The translations under genes and the position numbers were made by a program. From the IMG/VR virus record IMGVR_UViG_3300011445_000070, positions 1-23,023 of that record: a stretch of 23,023 bases of DNA, one strand, 5' to 3'. Below the pieces are notes generated by a model, which did no database searches, was not told the origin of the DNA, and was given only the letters and a program-made list of their open reading frames with translations. The DNA is from a virus. Shown here in pieces: positions 22,901 to 23,023 of the stretch (position 1 is its first letter; each line of letters begins with the position of its first letter).

Positions 22901-23023
22901 CATACCCCACCCTATTGATAAGTCTGGTTATAAGCATAATCAGACCTAAGAAGCGCCGATTTCTATCACGAATTCTGGTAGGAAATGTTTAAAACTTATA
23001 CAACAGATATTCCCTATCCTGAT
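22901..23023 (-). repeat. Right inverted terminal repeat, 123 bp
   Basis: Exact reverse complement of bases 1-123 with no mismatch. The inner boundary is sharp at 22901. The tRNA-like element begins only 17 bp further inside. No direct copy of the repeat was noticed elsewhere in the window, apart from its 19-nt inner-edge motif near 18378. Confidence 0.97.
22902..22920 (-). promoter_or_regulatory. Candidate phage promoter motif in right ITR
   Basis: Mirror copy of the motif at 104-122, pointing inward on the minus strand. If transcription starts at the first G of the G-run (22912), the product would read through the tRNA-like element and stop at the terminator, giving an RNA of about 130 nt. 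Readthrough would reach the Cys-rich gene and, further on, the small terminase operon. Confidence 0.45.

Larger units (their letters stand above)
1..23023. mobile_element. Podovirus (T7-like) phage element bounded by inverted terminal repeats
   Basis: The window holds a full set of short-tailed phage structural and packaging genes: small and large terminase, portal, scaffold, major capsid, tail tube A and B, three internal virion proteins and a tail fibre, plus an endolysin. The ends are perfect 123-bp inverted repeats. No integrase, repressor or host gene is seen, so there is no evidence for an integrated prophage. No polymerase, helicase or primase was recognised, so the segment may be incomplete. 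Identity as phage is near certain; whether it is a complete genome is open. Confidence 0.9.

Noticed and set aside
1-23023. CRISPR array, insertion sequence or integration module
   Set aside because: No regularly spaced repeats, transposase, integrase or repressor was found in any frame.

Overview
This window is the virion-building half, or possibly the whole, of a T7-like short-tailed (podovirus-type) phage of a Gram-negative, probably gammaproteobacterial, host. The host inference rests on a phage lipoprotein with a classical lipobox, clear Shine-Dalgarno sites and moderately AT-rich coding. No host chromosomal genes are present. No integrase, repressor, DNA polymerase, primase/helicase or RNA polymerase gene was found.

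Layout. The two ends are a perfect 123-bp inverted terminal repeat (1-123 and 22901-23023). At the left end two small plus-strand genes (130-318, and 464-775 with an in-frame TGA) are separated by a stretch that can form two hairpins. From 22053 down to 797 almost everything lies on the minus strand as one tightly packed late operon. Its order is small terminase, small basic protein, portal, Bbp19-like protein, scaffold, a 184-bp regulatory gap, major capsid protein, fibre-like head protein, tail tube proteins A and B, three internal (ejection) virion proteins, tail fibre, three very small proteins, a DUF1353 lipoprotein, a VRR-NUC nuclease and the large terminase. At the right end are a plus-strand lysozyme-like endolysin, a minus-strand Cys-rich small protein, a rho-independent terminator, and a tRNA-like element that lacks an anticodon arm and lies next to the ITR.

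How it works together. Scaffold and capsid protein build the procapsid around the portal. TerS/TerL package DNA, perhaps with help from the VRR-NUC nuclease. The tail tube, fibre and internal virion proteins make the short tail and ejection apparatus. The muralytic enzyme probably releases the particles. Stop/start overlaps between many genes suggest translational coupling.

The most unusual points are these. (1) A complete virion gene set is bounded by inverted terminal repeats, with no recognisable replication or transcription genes. It could be an unusual linear element, one part of a divided genome, or (quite possibly) the late arm of a larger phage whose assembly stopped at an inverted repeat. 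(2) A 19-nt motif at the inner edge of each ITR, pointing inward, recurs with 17 of 19 identities upstream of the major capsid gene; it looks like a phage-specific promoter. (3) At the right end that motif would drive a short RNA of about 130 nt made of a tRNA-like fold followed by a terminator.
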